From an uncultured Clostridia bacterium (lineage in GTDB: Bacteria; Bacillota; Clostridia; Lachnospirales; CAG-274): DNA of 10,349 bases. The notes below the pieces were generated by a model. That model did not search any database. It saw nothing but the letters and a program-made list of their open reading frames with translations, and was not told the DNA's origin. The stretch covers positions 1 through 10,349 of the forward strand of contig CAMOYW010000015.1 in the NCBI GenBank assembly GCA_946630405.1. The letters are read 5' to 3'. Made by a program: the position numbers and the translations under genes. Shown in pieces: positions 1-6,205 of this stretch (positions within the stretch are counted from its first letter, which is position 1; each line of letters starts with the position of its first letter).

Positions 1-1056
1 GGTCAGCATATTTTTGCAAAGCACGGGAGAAGGCACGTTTTTGCCGCTCTTCTCAAGCGCCGCCTTCACCGCATACACGCAATCATAAGTGTACGCCGCA
101 TATATGTTCGGTTCCGTACCGTATTTTTCCTTATAGGCATCCACAAATACTCTGTTGCGTTCAAAATTGTCCCACGCAAAATAAGGCATATAGAATTTGG
201 CACCGTTAAGGTTTGCGGTACCCGTTTTGCTGTGCTCTATCAAGCCAAACCAGCCGTCACAACCGTAAATGCGCTTATTTAAGCCGTTCGCCTTAAAAGC
301 ATTCGCAATATCTTCCGCCTGAGTATAGTACACGGGAAGAAATACGGCATCAAAATTGTAGCTTTTAAGCCTGTCTATCTGCGACTTGTAGCCCGTATCT
401 CCCTTTGCGAAATACTCGACCACAACTATCTTTCCGCCGATCTTTTCATACTCCGCACGGAAGCTCTCGTACAAAGTCTTGCTGTACGGGTCGGACGAAT
501 TGTAAAGTACCGCCGTGTAATTTATGCCGTCGTTTTTAACGTTGTCGGCTATAAGCCTGCCCTGCGCCTCATCAGTGCAGCACATACGGAAAGAATTGAT
601 ACCGTCCACGCAATCGGGTTCGGTAACGGAAGGCAAAAGGTGCATAAGTATGTCGTCCTTGCTTGCCTTATATACCGCATCGGCACAGCTGTTGGTTATG
701 GGACCAAGGATCACCTGAGTGCCCGATCTTGCCGCCTTTTCATAAATCTGCACAGCCTTCTCGCTTTGCGCCGTATCATCGTTGAATTCAAGCTCTAATC
801 TCGGCAATTCTCCGAGGGCGTTTATTTCTTCAACGGCAAGTTCAGCTCCGTTTTTGGCGGATATTCCATATACAGAAGCATCGCCCGTTAAAGGGGCGAT
901 GCCGCATATTTTTAAAGTATTAGGATCTACTTCGATCTCCTTGGCTTTGTCCAAAGCCATATCCCGTCTTGCATCTTCGTCCGTTTTTTTACAGGCGGAT
1001 GCCAAAAGCAGGATGCAAAGACACGCCAGGAGAGTTTTGAGGAAATTAAGCCTCAA
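1..1056 (-). CDS. ABC transporter substrate-binding lipoprotein, LivJ/branched-chain amino acid type (3' end outside window)
   Basis: Extracytoplasmic solute receptor of the periplasmic-binding-protein-like fold I group (Leu/Ile/Val-binding type, Peripla_BP_6), expected to be lipid-anchored outside the membrane and to hand ligand to an ABC permease. I translated the frame by hand; it is open from 1056 to the left edge (352 codons). The N-terminus is a short basic stretch, a Leu-rich core and a lipobox ending ASAC with the lipid-accepting Cys at residue 22. It is followed by family-typical text: KICGIAPLTGDASVYG (start of the first lobe), AVEEINALGE, then VILGPITNS, a mid-protein FDAVFLPVYY and later AAYTYDCVYAVKAALE. 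Full-length relatives are about 380-400 residues, so only some 30-50 residues should be missing. The start is a TTG chosen because AGGAGG lies 6 nt upstream and because it gives a complete signal peptide; the first in-frame ATG (960) would lose it. It begins 1 nt after the IspH-S1 stop, so translation is probably coupled. No permease or ATPase gene is in the window. The ligand cannot be told from sequence. Confidence 0.9.
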   Translation of the reverse strand, partial: MRLNFLKTLLACLCILLLASACKKTDEDARRDMALDKAKEIEVDPNTLKICGIAPLTGDASVYGISAKNGAELAVEEINALGELPRLELEFNDDTAQSEKAVQIYEKAARSGTQVILGPITNSCADAVYKASKDDILMHLLPSVTEPDCVDGINSFRMCCTDEAQGRLIADNVKNDGINYTAVLYNSSDPYSKTLYESFRAEYEKIGGKIVVVEYFAKGDTGYKSQIDRLKSYNFDAVFLPVYYTQAEDIANAFKANGLNKRIYGCDGWFGLIEHSKTGTANLNGAKFYMPYFAWDNFERNRVFVDAYKEKYGTEPNIYAAYTYDCVYAVKAALEKSGKNVPSPVLCKNMLT

Positions 1057-1057
1057 A

Positions 1058-3016
1058 TCAAGCCTCCTCTGTCTCCTCTGCCGTTTCCTCGGCAGCAACC
1101 TCGTCGGGATCTTCCTCGTCGGCAGGTCTTTCAAGGGTATCTTTTATGCTGAGGCTTACCTTCTTGTTTGTAAGGTCAAGCTCTGTTACCTTTGCTGTGA
1201 TCTCCTGACCGATGGAAAGCTCGTCCTCGGGCTTTTCAACATGCTTGTATGCGATCTGAGAAATGTGTACAAGACCGTCGATACCCTCTTCAAGCTCTAC
1301 AAATGCGCCGAAAGGTACCATTCTTACGACCTTACCGGTTACGGTAGTGCCTACCGCATACTTCTCCTCTGCATCGTTCCAGGGATTCTTCTCGGGATCT
1401 TTAAGGGAAAGGGATATTTTGCCCTTCTCGGGGTTGAGGTCAAGCACGGTAACTTCTACCTCATCGCCTACGCTAAGTACATCTACGACCTTTCTTACTC
1501 TGCCCCAGCTCATTTCGGATATATGGATAAGTCCGTCTACACCGCCAAGGTCTACGAAAGCGCCGAATTCAACGATACGGCTTACGGTTCCTTTTACCTT
1601 GTCGCCAACGTGGAGCTTAGCAAATACCTCTGCCTTCTTCTCATCTATTTCCTTTTGAGCAAGTGCCTTTCTGCCCACAACGATCCTTCTCTTGGATCTG
1701 TCGTACTCAAGCACCTCAAAATCATACTCATTGCCTACGAATGCCGTAAGATCTTCAACATAGCGGTTGGAGATCTGCGATGAAGGGATGAATACTCTCG
1801 CATCGTTTACATATGCGATAAGACCGCCCTTTACAACTTCCGAAACCTTACCTCTTACGGTAGTGCCGTTGTTGAACGCTTCCTCGATAACCACATAGTT
1901 CTTGTCGGCTTCTGCCCTTTTCTTGGAAAGAGTTACATTGCCGTCGGTATCGTTTACTCTTACAACATATACATCTATCTCATCACCGGGCTTAACTTCA
2001 TCGGCAGGATTACAGCCGGGGTCGTTGGAAAAATTATCTCTTGTAATAATTCCGTCGGACTTGTAGCCAAGGTCAACCGTAACCTCACCGTTATCGTTGA
2101 CGCTAATAACCTTACCTTTAACTACGTCGCCCGAATGTAAGGACACCATACTGTCGTCAATCATCTCTTCAAATGTTTTGTTATCAATATCACTCATAAC
2201 ACTTACTGCCTCCTTTATGATCGCCGGTGGTGTAGATGCACCAGCAGTTATACCGATTTTATCATATTTTTTTACATTTTGCAAGTTTAAATTGAAAATT
2301 GACTCACATAATTGTACATTTTCACAATATTTTGTGGATATTTCGTACAATTTGCGGGTATTGGAGCTTTTTTCATCTCCGATAACTATCATCATATCGA
2401 CCGTCTGAGCTATTTGCGTAGCTTCTTTTTGCCTGTCGGTCGTCGCCGAACAAATGGTGTTGAACACCTGCGGCTCGTCCGTCTTTTCTCGTATGATGCC
2501 GAGTATCTCATTGAATATTTTGAGCCTGAACGTGGTCTGCACCACAAGAGAATAGGGCACTCCCTTTTTAAGTTCGGCTTGCCGTGCCTCTTCGGGGCTT
2601 CCGATTATCACGGCAGTATTTTCGCACCAGCCGTTTATCCCTATCACCTCGGGATGTTCCTTAGAGCCTATTATGATGATATTCCTGCCCTTTTCCTTTT
2701 CCCCGTGTACGATATTGTGTATCTTTTTAACAAACGGGCAGGTGCAATCCGTAAGGCTCACGCCTCTTTTTTCAAATTCGTTGTAGACCTTCGGCGGCAC
2801 ACCGTGAGAGCGTATGATGACCTCACTGCCTTTCGGCACATCGTAATCCTCCACGCACTTTACTCCGAGCCTTTCAAGCTCCGATGTGACCACCTTGTTG
2901 TGTATAAGGGGACCGAAGGTGTAGACATTGCCGTTTTTCGCCTTTTCGTATGCCTTATCTACGGCTCGTTTCACCCCAAAGCAAAACCCCGCCGACTTTG
3001 CAAGTATTATCTCCAT
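1058..3016 (-). CDS. ispH: Bifunctional 4-hydroxy-3-methylbut-2-enyl diphosphate reductase (IspH/LytB) - 30S ribosomal protein S1 fusion
   Basis: The N-terminal half (about 1-280) is IspH, the iron-sulfur enzyme that makes IPP and DMAPP in the last step of the MEP pathway. The C-terminal half carries four S1 (OB-fold) RNA-binding repeats at about 295-365, 383-450, 470-538 and 555-625, as in ribosomal protein S1. Visible IspH residues: cluster cysteines C12 (GFCFGVKRA), C93 (CTCPF) and C189 (NTICSATTDRQ); H39 and H71 of the substrate pocket; the HPE motif at 121-123 with catalytic Glu123; S217-S218-N219; and AGASTP around 258-263. All expected active-site residues are present. The S1 repeats contain typical text such as GAFVDLGGVDGLIHIS and GAFVELEEGIDGLVHIS. 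The last 20 residues are very acidic. At 652 residues the length is normal for the clostridial fusion. The ATG at 3016 is preceded by AAGGA about 10 nt upstream. In many Clostridia this gene follows cmk and plsC; here a MATE gene lies upstream and cmk is absent from the window. Confidence 0.96.
   Translation of the reverse strand: MEIILAKSAGFCFGVKRAVDKAYEKAKNGNVYTFGPLIHNKVVTSELERLGVKCVEDYDVPKGSEVIIRSHGVPPKVYNEFEKRGVSLTDCTCPFVKKIHNIVHGEKEKGRNIIIIGSKEHPEVIGINGWCENTAVIIGSPEEARQAELKKGVPYSLVVQTTFRLKIFNEILGIIREKTDEPQVFNTICSATTDRQKEATQIAQTVDMMIVIGDEKSSNTRKLYEISTKYCENVQLCESIFNLNLQNVKKYDKIGITAGASTPPAIIKEAVSVMSDIDNKTFEEMIDDSMVSLHSGDVVKGKVISVNDNGEVTVDLGYKSDGIITRDNFSNDPGCNPADEVKPGDEIDVYVVRVNDTDGNVTLSKKRAEADKNYVVIEEAFNNGTTVRGKVSEVVKGGLIAYVNDARVFIPSSQISNRYVEDLTAFVGNEYDFEVLEYDRSKRRIVVGRKALAQKEIDEKKAEVFAKLHVGDKVKGTVSRIVEFGAFVDLGGVDGLIHISEMSWGRVRKVVDVLSVGDEVEVTVLDLNPEKGKISLSLKDPEKNPWNDAEEKYAVGTTVTGKVVRMVPFGAFVELEEGIDGLVHISQIAYKHVEKPEDELSIGQEITAKVTELDLTNKKVSLSIKDTLERPADEEDPDEVAAEETAEETEEA
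1063..1068 (-). promoter_or_regulatory. Ribosome binding site for the substrate-binding lipoprotein, inside the ispH-S1 coding end
   Basis: AGGAGG on the minus strand, 6 nt before the TTG at 1056. It lies within the last codons of the upstream IspH-S1 gene, in the run encoding the Glu-rich tail. It is the evidence that fixes the TTG start of the lipoprotein. Confidence 0.7.
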
Positions 3017-3126
3017 AATTTATAGTTCCTTTTGATCTTTAGGCTTACATTTGACATAAGCACATTGAAAACCTCATAAATATCATAAACCCGAAAACCC
3101 GATCCTCTATCCCGGAGACGCACGGT

Positions 3127-4917
3127 TCAGATGCCGATTATGATCGATACCACATTCAGGTGGTAGGAATAACTGTAGGTGATGTCCTCGGCGATCTTCT
3201 GCACCATAGTGACTCCGATCTTGGAAAAGCTCTCGTTATCCCGCTCGAACACCAAAGGATTATAGGGATCGTCATAGTTTCGGAGGATGATCTCGATCTT
3301 TTCTGCATCACGGAATGCCTTGATGTCCATATATGCCTTTTTTTCCCTCTTGCCCGCTTCGCTTCGGTGCGACAGATAGTCTGCCGCGATCTCTTCCGTA
3401 CACAGAGCAGCGGCATAAGCCACCTTCGGTCGGGTGCCGTGCTCCAGGAAAAAGTTTTGCAATTGCTTTGAAACAAACGCCACATCCTCCGCCTCGGTGG
3501 GAATACTCACATCCAGCGCCACGCTGCGCTCCGTATCCCGCTTAAGCAACAAAAGCCTTTCCAGCGGCACAGGGAATCTTCCCTTGTTCGCTATCACAAA
3601 TGCCAGATAGAACACAATGAAGAATGGTATGAAATTGTAGCCCAGCGCCAGCCAAACACCTGTAACGCCGAATGTACGGCTCATCACGGGAAGCAGCAAC
3701 GGATAAAGGATGCTATCCGGGATCACAGCCACAAACAGAGAGAGCATCAAGCGTCCTGTTGACTCATAGACAGCATTGAACACAAAAGAGAATACAGGCA
3801 GGAGTCCTGCGATGCTAAGCAGGATTACGCCCGTATGCGCATCGGCATTTTCTGCGACGTGATAGAAGCCCAACAACGGATCCTTAAGGATCATCAGCAG
3901 CACTGCCACGCCGACAGCGTAAATAATGCCCCCCCTGAGCGCAGCGAGGAACGTCTTCTTGATCCCCTCGTTGCCCCGCCCGCCGTGAAGAATACCCACC
4001 AACGGCTCGCTGGCGAAGTACGCACCGCGTCCCACCGTGCGGATGATATTCCACAATGTCTTGATGATGGCAACCAGCGCCAGCACGCCTGTCCCATCCG
4101 CAAAGGACGAGAGTATGATACGGTTGACCACCGAGCTGCTGGCGGAATCCAGCATATTGTCAATAGAGGAAGGCATTCCTCGCCGTAACATATCCAGAGA
4201 ATCGACGATATTCCTTTTATTGACGGGATATAGCCCGTACTTCAACCGTATACCCCTGCGCCGTGTCAACAGCCATGCGGCGATCATCTGCACCAGCGTT
4301 GCCAGCGCCGAACCGACACCCAGACTTACGATCCGCATCGGTTCCGGCAGGATGTTGATGAACAATATCGAGGTCACTACATTCACCACCACGCAGATCA
4401 CACTGCACAGCATTATATCCGTCTGGTAGCCATAGGTCGCCATAACGATCTGGAACTGGGAAGCCAGGCTGAAAAACAGGATCATCAAGCAGGCAGTCCG
4501 AATATACAGGCGACCCATGCGCACTGCCTCAGCCGATGCTCTTGCCGCACCTGCGATGTTCAGCACTGCGTCCGTTCCAAAGAAACAGATACACAGAAAC
4601 ACAAAGTCGACCAAAAAGACAAAGGTCAGTGAGAGCGAAAACAAGCGCTGATAGTCCTTCATGTCACTTCGACCCATAGGACCCAAAAGCTTCAAAAAGC
4701 CGCCCTGGAGTATCATGCCCACGAAGGAGATCATGAGCGCAATGATCGGTATGCCAAGCGCCACCGCAGCCACCGCATCGGAGCCGAGATAGTGACCCGC
4801 CACAATGGTGTCCACCATAAATGTCATGGACTGGACCAAGGCGTGGATCGTGCACGGCAGCATGACCTTCTTTACGGTGTTTGCAGACAATATGTTGGAT
4901 TGTAATTCTGTTTTCAT
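3127..4917 (-). CDS. MATE-family efflux transporter with C-terminal RsbW-like (HATPase_c_2) domain
   Basis: Residues 10-450 form a multi-spanning membrane protein of the MATE (multi-antimicrobial extrusion) family, recognisable from the start of helix 1 (VDTIVAGHYLG), the AVALGIPI stretch and the two-fold pattern of long hydrophobic helices. MATE proteins export cationic drugs or metabolites using Na+ or H+ gradients; the substrate here is unknown. Residues about 465-590 form a cytosolic domain that aligns by eye with the RsbW-type ATPase encoded at 7880-8287: IPTEAEDVAFVSKQLQ, then CTEEIAADYL at the N-box, RNYDDPYNPL at the G1 box and KIGVTMVQK at the G2 box. Key positions differ: the N-box Asn is Asp513, the adenine-contacting Asp of G1 is Asn547, the G1 Gly is Asp549 and the G2 GLG is lost. 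ATP binding is therefore doubtful. I chose the ATG at 4917 (596 residues) over the ATG at 4956 because GGAGG lies 7 nt upstream. The gene has its own promoter and a structured leader. It is GC-richer than its neighbours (39 of 60 bases at both 3481-3540 and 3961-4020, against 28 of 60 at 1441-1500), hinting at acquisition. Confidence 0.9.
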   Translation of the reverse strand: MKTELQSNILSANTVKKVMLPCTIHALVQSMTFMVDTIVAGHYLGSDAVAAVALGIPIIALMISFVGMILQGGFLKLLGPMGRSDMKDYQRLFSLSLTFVFLVDFVFLCICFFGTDAVLNIAGAARASAEAVRMGRLYIRTACLMILFFSLASQFQIVMATYGYQTDIMLCSVICVVVNVVTSILFINILPEPMRIVSLGVGSALATLVQMIAAWLLTRRRGIRLKYGLYPVNKRNIVDSLDMLRRGMPSSIDNMLDSASSSVVNRIILSSFADGTGVLALVAIIKTLWNIIRTVGRGAYFASEPLVGILHGGRGNEGIKKTFLAALRGGIIYAVGVAVLLMILKDPLLGFYHVAENADAHTGVILLSIAGLLPVFSFVFNAVYESTGRLMLSLFVAVIPDSILYPLLLPVMSRTFGVTGVWLALGYNFIPFFIVFYLAFVIANKGRFPVPLERLLLLKRDTERSVALDVSIPTEAEDVAFVSKQLQNFFLEHGTRPKVAYAAALCTEEIAADYLSHRSEAGKREKKAYMDIKAFRDAEKIEIILRNYDDPYNPLVFERDNESFSKIGVTMVQKIAEDITYSYSYHLNVVSIIIGI

Positions 4918-4939
4918 ACGGTTTCCTCCCCGGAACCGT
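4918..4939 (-). promoter_or_regulatory. Inverted repeat enclosing the MATE ribosome binding site
   Basis: On the minus strand, ACGGTT and AACCGT (4934-4939 and 4918-4923) pair perfectly and end immediately before the ATG at 4917. Two more C-G pairs can form inside with one bulged A. The loop and upper stem hold GGGGAGG, the only Shine-Dalgarno of the MATE gene. If it folds in RNA it would hide the ribosome binding site, which suggests translational control. The pairing is seen in the sequence; the regulatory role is inference. Confidence 0.45.
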
Positions 4940-4942
4940 CCC

Positions 4943-4972
4943 CACGATCGATACATCTCCGATATGATCGTG
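4943..4972 (-). promoter_or_regulatory. Inverted repeat in the MATE leader
   Basis: CACGATC and GATCGTG (7 bp, perfect) flank a 16-nt centre whose ATA and TAT can extend the stem past one bulged C. It lies 3 nt upstream of the hairpin that covers the ribosome binding site. It could be an RNA stem of the leader or a DNA-binding operator; the sequence does not decide. Confidence 0.4.
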
Positions 4973-5016
4973 AGCGAACGCCCATCTTGATAAGACTTCT
5001 GCTCTCATCTCATCGC

Positions 5017-5028
5017 CGGCACCTGCCG
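5017..5028 (-). repeat. Short inverted repeat in the MATE leader
   Basis: CGGCA and TGCCG separated by 2 nt, about 90 nt upstream of the MATE ATG and inside the predicted transcript. It is short and could be chance. It is listed because it is the third inverted repeat in a 135-nt leader. Confidence 0.25.
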
Positions 5029-5059
5029 AATATTCCCCTTGTATTTTGTTATTGTGTTT

Positions 5060-5088
5060 ATTTTAACAAAATTATAGTATAAAGTCAA
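5060..5088 (-). promoter_or_regulatory. Sigma-A-type promoter for the MATE gene
   Basis: On the minus strand, TTGACT (5083-5088) and TAAAAT (5060-5065) are separated by exactly 17 nt in an AT-rich stretch that starts 8 nt after the YbaK stop codon. This is a near-consensus vegetative promoter. Transcription would start near 5052, giving a leader of about 135 nt before the MATE ATG at 4917. No other gene lies between the promoter and MATE. Confidence 0.65.
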
Positions 5089-5095
5089 CTGTTTT

Positions 5096-5578
5096 TCAAT
5101 CTACTGTTATATCTCCGAATACCGCCTCTGCCGCCTTTGCAAGGTCAAGGGGTGAGGCGATTATCTGTGCGCCTATCCTGCCGCCGCTTATTATGATCTC
5201 GTCAAAGTTTTGAGCCGTGGAGTCAAACACCGTCTTGTAGTGCTTTTTCATACCGAGAGGCGTGCAGCCGCCCCTGATATAGCCCGTGACCTTGTTTATA
5301 TCCTTTACGTGTATCATCTCCACATTCTTTTCGCCCACAAGCTTTGCCGCCGCCTTCAGGTCAAGCTCCTTTGCTATGGGTATGACGAACACGTAATGCT
5401 CTCCGCTTTTCGCAACGGTCACAAGCGTCTTAAAACTTTGATCGTAGCTTTGAGAGAGCATATCCGCCACCTGTATCCCGTCGTGAAACTCGTCACATTC
5501 ATAGGTGTTTATTTTGTATGTGATTTTCAGTTTGTCAAGCAAACGCATAGCGTTCGTTTTAAGTTCTTTTTTTGCCAT
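5096..5578 (-). CDS. ybaK: YbaK/EbsC-family Cys-tRNA(Pro)/aminoacyl-tRNA deacylase
   Basis: Cytosolic trans-editing enzyme of the YbaK/ProX superfamily, which hydrolyses mischarged aminoacyl-tRNA, classically Cys-tRNA(Pro), that prolyl-tRNA synthetase releases. The 160-residue length is normal for the stand-alone family. Visible signature elements are FKTLV with Lys50 (the catalytic lysine position of YbaK), GYIRGGCTPLGMKK at about 99-112 and ISGGRIGAQI at 130-139. The glycine-rich GGCTPLG segment points to the YbaK branch rather than the ProXp-ala branch; substrate specificity still needs a biochemical test. The ATG at 5578 has AAGGAA about 7 nt upstream. It stands alone: 294 bp of gene-free DNA lie upstream and the MATE promoter starts just after its stop. 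A palindrome at 5599-5613 sits 20 nt upstream of the start codon. I found no convincing promoter and no terminator. Confidence 0.93.
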   Translation of the reverse strand: MAKKELKTNAMRLLDKLKITYKINTYECDEFHDGIQVADMLSQSYDQSFKTLVTVAKSGEHYVFVIPIAKELDLKAAAKLVGEKNVEMIHVKDINKVTGYIRGGCTPLGMKKHYKTVFDSTAQNFDEIIISGGRIGAQIIASPLDLAKAAEAVFGDITVD

Positions 5579-5598
5579 TTTTTATTTCCTTAAATACG

Positions 5599-5613
5599 GT
5601 ACTCACCGAGTAC
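5599..5613. repeat. 15-bp palindrome upstream of ybaK
   Basis: GTACTC-ACC-GAGTAC, a perfect 6-bp inverted repeat with a 3-bp centre, 20 bp before the ybaK start and upstream of its ribosome binding site. It has the size of a dimeric repressor operator but could equally be a small RNA hairpin in the leader. No matching second copy was noticed in the window. Confidence 0.35.
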
Positions 5614-5676
5614 ACTATTTCCGAAATTGTTTTATTGATGTTTATGTAATTTATTATTTCATTCATAATTTCATTG

Positions 5677-5825
5677 TCCGCATTTTATTGCGGCGAATCG
5701 GTCGTTCCATGCAAAATGTAAGGGCTTCTCTACGGCGGGACGACACATGGGTCGTCCCCTACAAAATATATGAAAAATCAAAGTTGAAGCTCATCCGCAT
5801 TTTATTGCAGCGAATCGGTCGTCCC
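5677..5825. repeat. Composite intergenic repeat element (two 32-bp direct repeats flanking a hairpin)
   Basis: Two direct repeats, 5677-5708 and 5794-5825, begin TCCGCATTTTATTGC and continue through CGAATCGGTCGT; by eye they match at 30 of 32 positions. Between them lies a perfect 8-bp inverted repeat, GGGACGAC/GTCGTCCC, at 5737-5758 with a 6-nt loop. The word GGTCGTCCCCT occurs at both 5750-5760 and 5818-5828, and CAAAAT follows each inner module, so the element looks built of related blocks. No reading frame in it looks like a protein. Similar modular GC-rich hairpin repeats scattered between genes are, as I recall, common in gut Clostridia; that is memory, not a search. It fills most of the 294-bp gap between 5579 and 5872. 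Confidence 0.6.
5737..5758. repeat. Perfect 8-bp-stem hairpin within the intergenic repeat
   Basis: GGGACGAC (5737-5744), loop ACATGG, GTCGTCCC (5751-5758). Neither strand has a T-run after the stem, so it is not a standard intrinsic terminator. It is probably the palindromic core of the repeat element. Confidence 0.55.
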
Positions 5826-5872
5826 CTGCTTCGGTAATTAATAAGGGAATGATAATTTGTTTTCTACCCCGT

Positions 5873-6199
5873 TTAATCGGGTCTTACTATATTATGTTCT
5901 GCAACCGTATCCGAATCGTCGTATTTAATGGCATAATACAGAGCATCGTGCCCATCATTGCCTATATAATAAAAATCTTCATTTGTTTCGCCCAACAGCG
6001 CATATACTTCCTCTCTTTTCATTCCCTTAAGAACATACTCGTTTTCAAGGCTTTGGATCATTTTGTACCTTTCCTGCGGGTAATTCGCCCAATCTTCGGG
6101 AGTGAACTTCCTTTGCGTTACGGCTCTGTGAAATATGACAAGAGCAAACAGCAGTGCGGCAATAGAGAAAAGCATTAAAAAAAAGTATCTGAATTTCAT
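5873..6199 (-). CDS. Small membrane-anchored protein with a BamE/SmpA-like motif, function unknown
   Basis: A 108-residue protein with a hydrophobic N-terminal segment (about 5-23) after MKFR, so likely a signal anchor with the rest outside the cell. Residues 57-71 read LKGMKREEVYALLGE, the GMTxxEVxxLLG turn typical of BamE/SmpA/OmlA-like small domains. It is preceded by FTPEDWANYPQERYKMIQSL, a stretch I associate with uncharacterised clostridial proteins. There is no lipobox cysteine, and BamE's outer-membrane job cannot apply in a Gram-positive cell, so only the fold is suggested. The ATG at 6199 lies 6 nt after the stop of the alkylation-repair gene, with a GGTGA-like site inside that gene's end, so the two are probably co-transcribed. 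Function is not assignable; confidence that it is a real gene is good. Confidence 0.75.
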   Translation of the reverse strand: MKFRYFFLMLFSIAALLFALVIFHRAVTQRKFTPEDWANYPQERYKMIQSLENEYVLKGMKREEVYALLGETNEDFYYIGNDGHDALYYAIKYDDSDTVAEHNIVRPD

Positions 6200-6205
6200 T
6201 AAGAT

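Noticed and set aside
782..1783. Long plus-strand open frame (333 codons) across the lipoprotein and ispH-S1 genes
   Set aside because: It is antisense to two firmly identified genes and its translation shows no recognisable domain, only Tyr/Leu-rich text expected from the complementary strand.
2312..3025. Plus-strand open frame of 237 codons opposite the IspH domain
   Set aside because: It is the antisense shadow of the conserved IspH coding sequence, with no family resemblance and no Shine-Dalgarno site.
3017..3126. Terminator or promoter between MATE and ispH-S1
   Set aside because: The 110-bp gap has a short repeated AACCCGAAAACCCGA text but no stem followed by a T-run, and the TTGACA word there is on the plus strand, pointing away from ispH.
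4664..5008. Minus-strand frame starting in the MATE leader that could be a leader peptide
   Set aside because: It runs far into the MATE gene in another frame and has no good ribosome binding site; its ATG is better explained as part of the untranslated leader.
5614..5700. Possible ybaK promoter (CGGACA, 18 nt, TAATAA on the minus strand)
   Set aside because: The -35 match is weak in a very AT-rich stretch where -10-like words occur by chance.
5677..5825. CRISPR array
   Set aside because: Only two repeat copies with a long, structured centre, and no cas genes; it fits an intergenic repeat better.
5505..5837. Plus-strand frame across the ybaK start and the intergenic repeat
   Set aside because: It reads through a repeat element and an antisense gene end; the translation is low-complexity and lacks any domain.
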